From Bacillus changyiensis (GTDB lineage: Bacteria > Bacillota > Bacilli > Bacillales > Bacillaceae), in contig NZ_JAQFWW010000001.1 in NCBI RefSeq assembly GCF_027706145.1, forward strand, positions 806,001 to 870,000: a stretch of DNA of 64,000 nt, read 5' to 3'. A program made the position numbers and the translations under genes. Positions 62,006 through 64,000 of the stretch are shown in pieces (position 1 is the stretch's first letter; every line of letters starts with the position of its first letter). The notes below the pieces were generated by a model that was not told where the DNA came from, searched no databases, and saw nothing but the letters and a program-made list of their open reading frames with translations.

Positions 62006-62694
62006 TCCCCTTGATTTAAAAGAGGATCCATCATAACTTTAGCTTGTTCTTCAATATGGACTGAGATGTGATCACGGGTCAATTGGTCAACTAAACCTCC
62101 CGCAATATTTAGTGCCGGTATCAGCACATCCGCTTCCCCAATTGCGGAAACAACAAATGGAGCTGGATATTGGTTTCCATCAACAGTAATGACAGGTCCG
62201 TTGCAAGAAATATAGGAATGATGTGTCACACGCTGGCCATTGATCGATACAGCGGCAGCGCCGGAGATCCATAGTTCGTTCAATAAACGGAAGATGTGGC
62301 TTTCATGTATGATATACTGATTGACATTCTCCCCTTCAGGTATATATGAAGCATCTTTTAATGTGACTTGAATTCCTTGACCTTGAACTCCAATTTCACC
62401 GACAAACATTCTGTATCTCTCGACATCTTCGAGAATGTGATCATATTCTTCTTTCTCACCTTTGAGAGATTCTTCTGTTTGCTGCACTTCTTTCTGTTTG
62501 CTCATTAACTCATTTTTCAGTGCATTGGTTTGCTTTTCTTGTGATATCAGCCGATCTCTCAGTGAATATTCCTCTTCCCAGCTTTTCGAAGGTCCCTTCT
62601 TATCTTTCATCTCTTTTGTGAATTGATATGAAAAAGACAAGAGAAACCCCAATACAAGCATGGCTAGCGAAAGGATGGCCGTATGTTTTTTCAA
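62002..62694 (-). CDS. ylxW: DUF881 protein YlxW
   Basis: 230-residue paralogue of the neighbouring YlxX with the same plan: N-terminal membrane helix (about 7-25), coiled coil (about 42-90) and DUF881 core with GQGIQVTLKDAS, LLNELWISGAAAVSINGQRV and VITVDGNQYPAPFVVSAIG. The tandem pair probably arose by duplication and could form a heteromeric complex; function unknown. Overlaps divIB by four bases. Confidence 0.9.
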   Translation of the reverse strand: MKKHTAILSLAMLVLGFLLSFSYQFTKEMKDKKGPSKSWEEEYSLRDRLISQEKQTNALKNELMSKQKEVQQTEESLKGEKEEYDHILEDVERYRMFVGEIGVQGQGIQVTLKDASYIPEGENVNQYIIHESHIFRLLNELWISGAAAVSINGQRVTHHSYISCNGPVITVDGNQYPAPFVVSAIGEADVLIPALNIAGGLVDQLTRDHISVHIEEQAKVMMDPLLNQGE

Positions 62695-63467
62695 CGTTTT
62701 TCTTCCTTCTTAGACTTTTTTTGCAATGGTTCAAAATAAGTCCCGACTTCCAAATGAACAATCCCTTTTTGATTTCCCGGCAACTCTTTTACAATTATAG
62801 GATATTTAGACATTTTATTGGCGAAAGTTTTAATTGAAGCTGTCACAATATGTCCATCATTCATATATAACTTGATATTCCAAGATTTCGATTTCTGAGG
62901 TGAATAATTAATTTCTGAAATCAATTTTTTTACTGTCTCAGGAAGTTTGTCTAATTGTTTAGCCATTTGAACGAGTTTATCATCTTTCTTCCAGCCATTT
63001 AAGATGGGAGCTTGATCAGACGGTGTTACTTCATCAGAGAGAACCTGCCCGTTTTCTAGCACAGAATAATACGCATTATGTTTTTGTAAAAAAGCAATGT
63101 TTTTATATTCTTCAACAGAGATCGACACTTTGTTGGGCAAACTTTTAAAAACTTGAGCTTTTTTTATTAAATTGTGTTTTTCAATTATTTGCTCGGTTTG
63201 TCGCTCATTTAGACTCCAGTATTCTGTCTCTCCTGCTTCAATCGAAGAGAGTGAAATAATTTTATCTTTAGATACATTTTGATTACCGGTAATTTCTACT
63301 GTTGACACTTTGCTGATCGGTGTCTGTAAGTAAATAATGACAAGCATCATGAAAAAAAACAAAATAATAAATGTAATCAGCCTGCGGTTTGCCTTTTGTT
63401 TTCTCTGTTCTTTAATTTTCGGAATCCGTTCTTCTATATTGACGATTTTATCTTGATCGGGTTTCAC
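62691..63467 (-). CDS. divIB: cell division protein DivIB (FtsQ)
   Basis: 258-residue single-pass membrane protein: basic cytosolic tail (1-27), helix (about 28-47), then a POTRA domain beginning VSTVEITGNQNVSKDKIISL, the beta domain, and a short charged tail ending in KKSKKEEKR. It joins FtsL and DivIC in the septal complex and is important at high temperature and in sporulation. ATG after GGTGAACC. Length is close to B. subtilis. Confidence 0.95.
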   Translation of the reverse strand: MKPDQDKIVNIEERIPKIKEQRKQKANRRLITFIILFFFMMLVIIYLQTPISKVSTVEITGNQNVSKDKIISLSSIEAGETEYWSLNERQTEQIIEKHNLIKKAQVFKSLPNKVSISVEEYKNIAFLQKHNAYYSVLENGQVLSDEVTPSDQAPILNGWKKDDKLVQMAKQLDKLPETVKKLISEINYSPQKSKSWNIKLYMNDGHIVTASIKTFANKMSKYPIIVKELPGNQKGIVHLEVGTYFEPLQKKSKKEEKR

Positions 63468-63558
63468 GATGGTTCACCTCAAGGTTAAAGATGACGACAA
63501 TTGCTATTTTATTTGAAAAATGCGCCTCCTAAAATGGAAACACGGTGTTTATTCAAAA

Positions 63559-63606
63559 GAAAAAACTGCCGTTAGCGAAACAAACGACATACTAAGATGC
63601 CGTTTG
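63559..63606 (-). terminator. possible terminator between murB and divIB
   Basis: CAAACGGCA / TGTCGTTTG forms a 9-base stem (63606-63581) on the minus strand. A T run follows after a further 15-base stretch (63565-63560), so the geometry is imperfect and a larger structure using ACTGCC at about 63635 may be the true stem. Confidence 0.4.
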
Positions 63607-63617
63607 ATTTCTCGTAC

Positions 63618-63626
63618 ATTATACCA
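63618..63626 (-). promoter_or_regulatory. predicted extended -10 promoter upstream of divIB
   Basis: TGGTATAAT on the minus strand: perfect TATAAT (63623-63618) with TG extension, 30 bases after the murB stop codon. -35 is poor. It would place the divIB start about 145 bases downstream. Confidence 0.5.
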
Positions 63627-63652
63627 TAAGGCAGTATGATTTCTGAAAAGAT

Positions 63653-64000
63653 TTATCGTTTTTCACCGATCATTTCAACCTCAGTATGCATATCAACACC
63701 ATACTTTTCTTTAATCGTTTTTTGAATAAATGTAATGAGATCTAGAACATCTTTGGCTGTAGCTCCCCCAGCATTAATAATAAAGTTCCCATGCATCTCG
63801 GAAACCTTTGCGCCTCCGATTTGATAACCTTTCAATCCAGCCTGTTCAATAAGCTTACCTGCATGGTCTGGAAGAGGATTCCTAAAGATGCTACCTGCAC
63901 ATGGGTTTGAAACCGGCTGTGTTTCTTTGCGATAATCTTTATTTTTTTGCATTTCTTCAATGATGATATCACGCTCTTTTTGTTCCAGTTGGAAAACAGC
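63653..64000 (-). CDS. murB: UDP-N-acetylenolpyruvoylglucosamine reductase, C-terminal part
   Basis: The last 115 codons of murB, cut by the window end at 64000. It includes the C-terminal substrate-binding domain with [12 protein letters not shown] (its serine is the catalytic proton donor region), [22 protein letters not shown] and [16 protein letters not shown], ending [12 protein letters not shown]. The reductase makes UDP-MurNAc for peptidoglycan. The reading frame continues unbroken from 63653 to the edge ([11 protein letters not shown]...). Confidence 0.95.
   Translation of the reverse strand, partial: AVFQLEQKERDIIIEEMQKNKDYRKETQPVSNPCAGSIFRNPLPDHAGKLIEQAGLKGYQIGGAKVSEMHGNFIINAGGATAKDVLDLITFIQKTIKEKYGVDMHTEVEMIGEKR

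Overview
The window is a stretch of the chromosome of a low-GC Gram-positive, endospore-forming bacterium of the genus Bacillus. It holds spoVM, spoIIGA-sigE-sigG, remA, sepF, bpr and a pyr operon with PyrR attenuators. Gene order is almost that of the Bacillus subtilis 168 region from murB to rpmB, shown in reverse, and many proteins have the same length as their B. subtilis counterparts (PrpC 254, Fmt 317, YloB 890, CysH 233, SigE 239 residues). The proteins are clearly diverged from strain 168, ylmA is missing between sigG and ylmC, and four extra genes sit between rqcH and sirC. I infer a relative in the B. subtilis/B. pumilus clade; species cannot be fixed from this window alone. Nearly all genes lie on the minus strand; rpmB, rqcH and one small membrane protein are on the plus strand.

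Layout, low to high coordinates. (1) 1-15.3 kb: rpmB on the plus strand, then read right to left the housekeeping and signalling block yloC, remA, gmk, rpoZ, coaBC, priA, def, fmt, rsmB, rlmN, prpC, prkC, rsgA, rpe, thiN, spoVM. It covers GMP synthesis, coenzyme A synthesis, replication restart, formyl-Met start and its removal, rRNA modification, the PASTA kinase/phosphatase pair that senses cell wall, and ribosome assembly. (2) 15.4-19.9 kb: the P-type calcium ATPase yloB and divergent rqcH (ribosome quality control). (3) 19.97-23.4 kb: an accessory insert with a small cytosolic protein, a SAM methyltransferase, a membrane protein and a secreted protein. (4) 23.6-29.6 kb: sulfate assimilation and siroheme operon, read right to left as a YezD-like small protein, cysH, cysP, sat, cysC, sumT, sirB, sirC. 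Sulfate is imported, activated to APS and PAPS and reduced to sulfite, and siroheme is made for sulfite reductase. (5) 29.7-41.6 kb: the complete pyrimidine operon pyrR-P-B-C-AA-AB-K-D-F-E with three PyrR-type attenuators. (6) 41.6-48.9 kb: ylyB (RluD family), lspA, ylyA, ileS with its T-box, divIVA, ylmH/rqcP, ylmG, sepF. (7) 48.9-53.6 kb: ylmE, ylmD, ylmC, and the sporulation sigma cluster sigG, sigE, spoIIGA. (8) 53.7-64 kb: bpr (bacillopeptidase F) and the division cluster ftsZ, ftsA, sbp, ylxX, ylxW, divIB and the 3' end of murB, cut by the window edge.

The most notable observations are these. cysH is full length only if translation starts at an ATT codon, which lies at ideal distance from a strong ribosome binding site; the next in-frame ATG removes the PP-loop. 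A previously uncalled 47-codon YezD-like gene precedes cysH, and an intrinsic terminator lies between them, which suggests premature termination or attenuation in the sulfur leader. Three copies of the 8-mer CGTTTAGT, arranged in two inverted repeats, lie upstream of ylmD. An orphan perfect Shine-Dalgarno sequence sits in the bpr leader. A very short arginine-rich reading frame closes the sulfur operon. I saw no tRNA or rRNA gene, CRISPR array, insertion sequence or prophage. No wholly new multi-gene system can be claimed from the sequence; the accessory insert at 19.97-23.4 kb is the place with the most unknown function.
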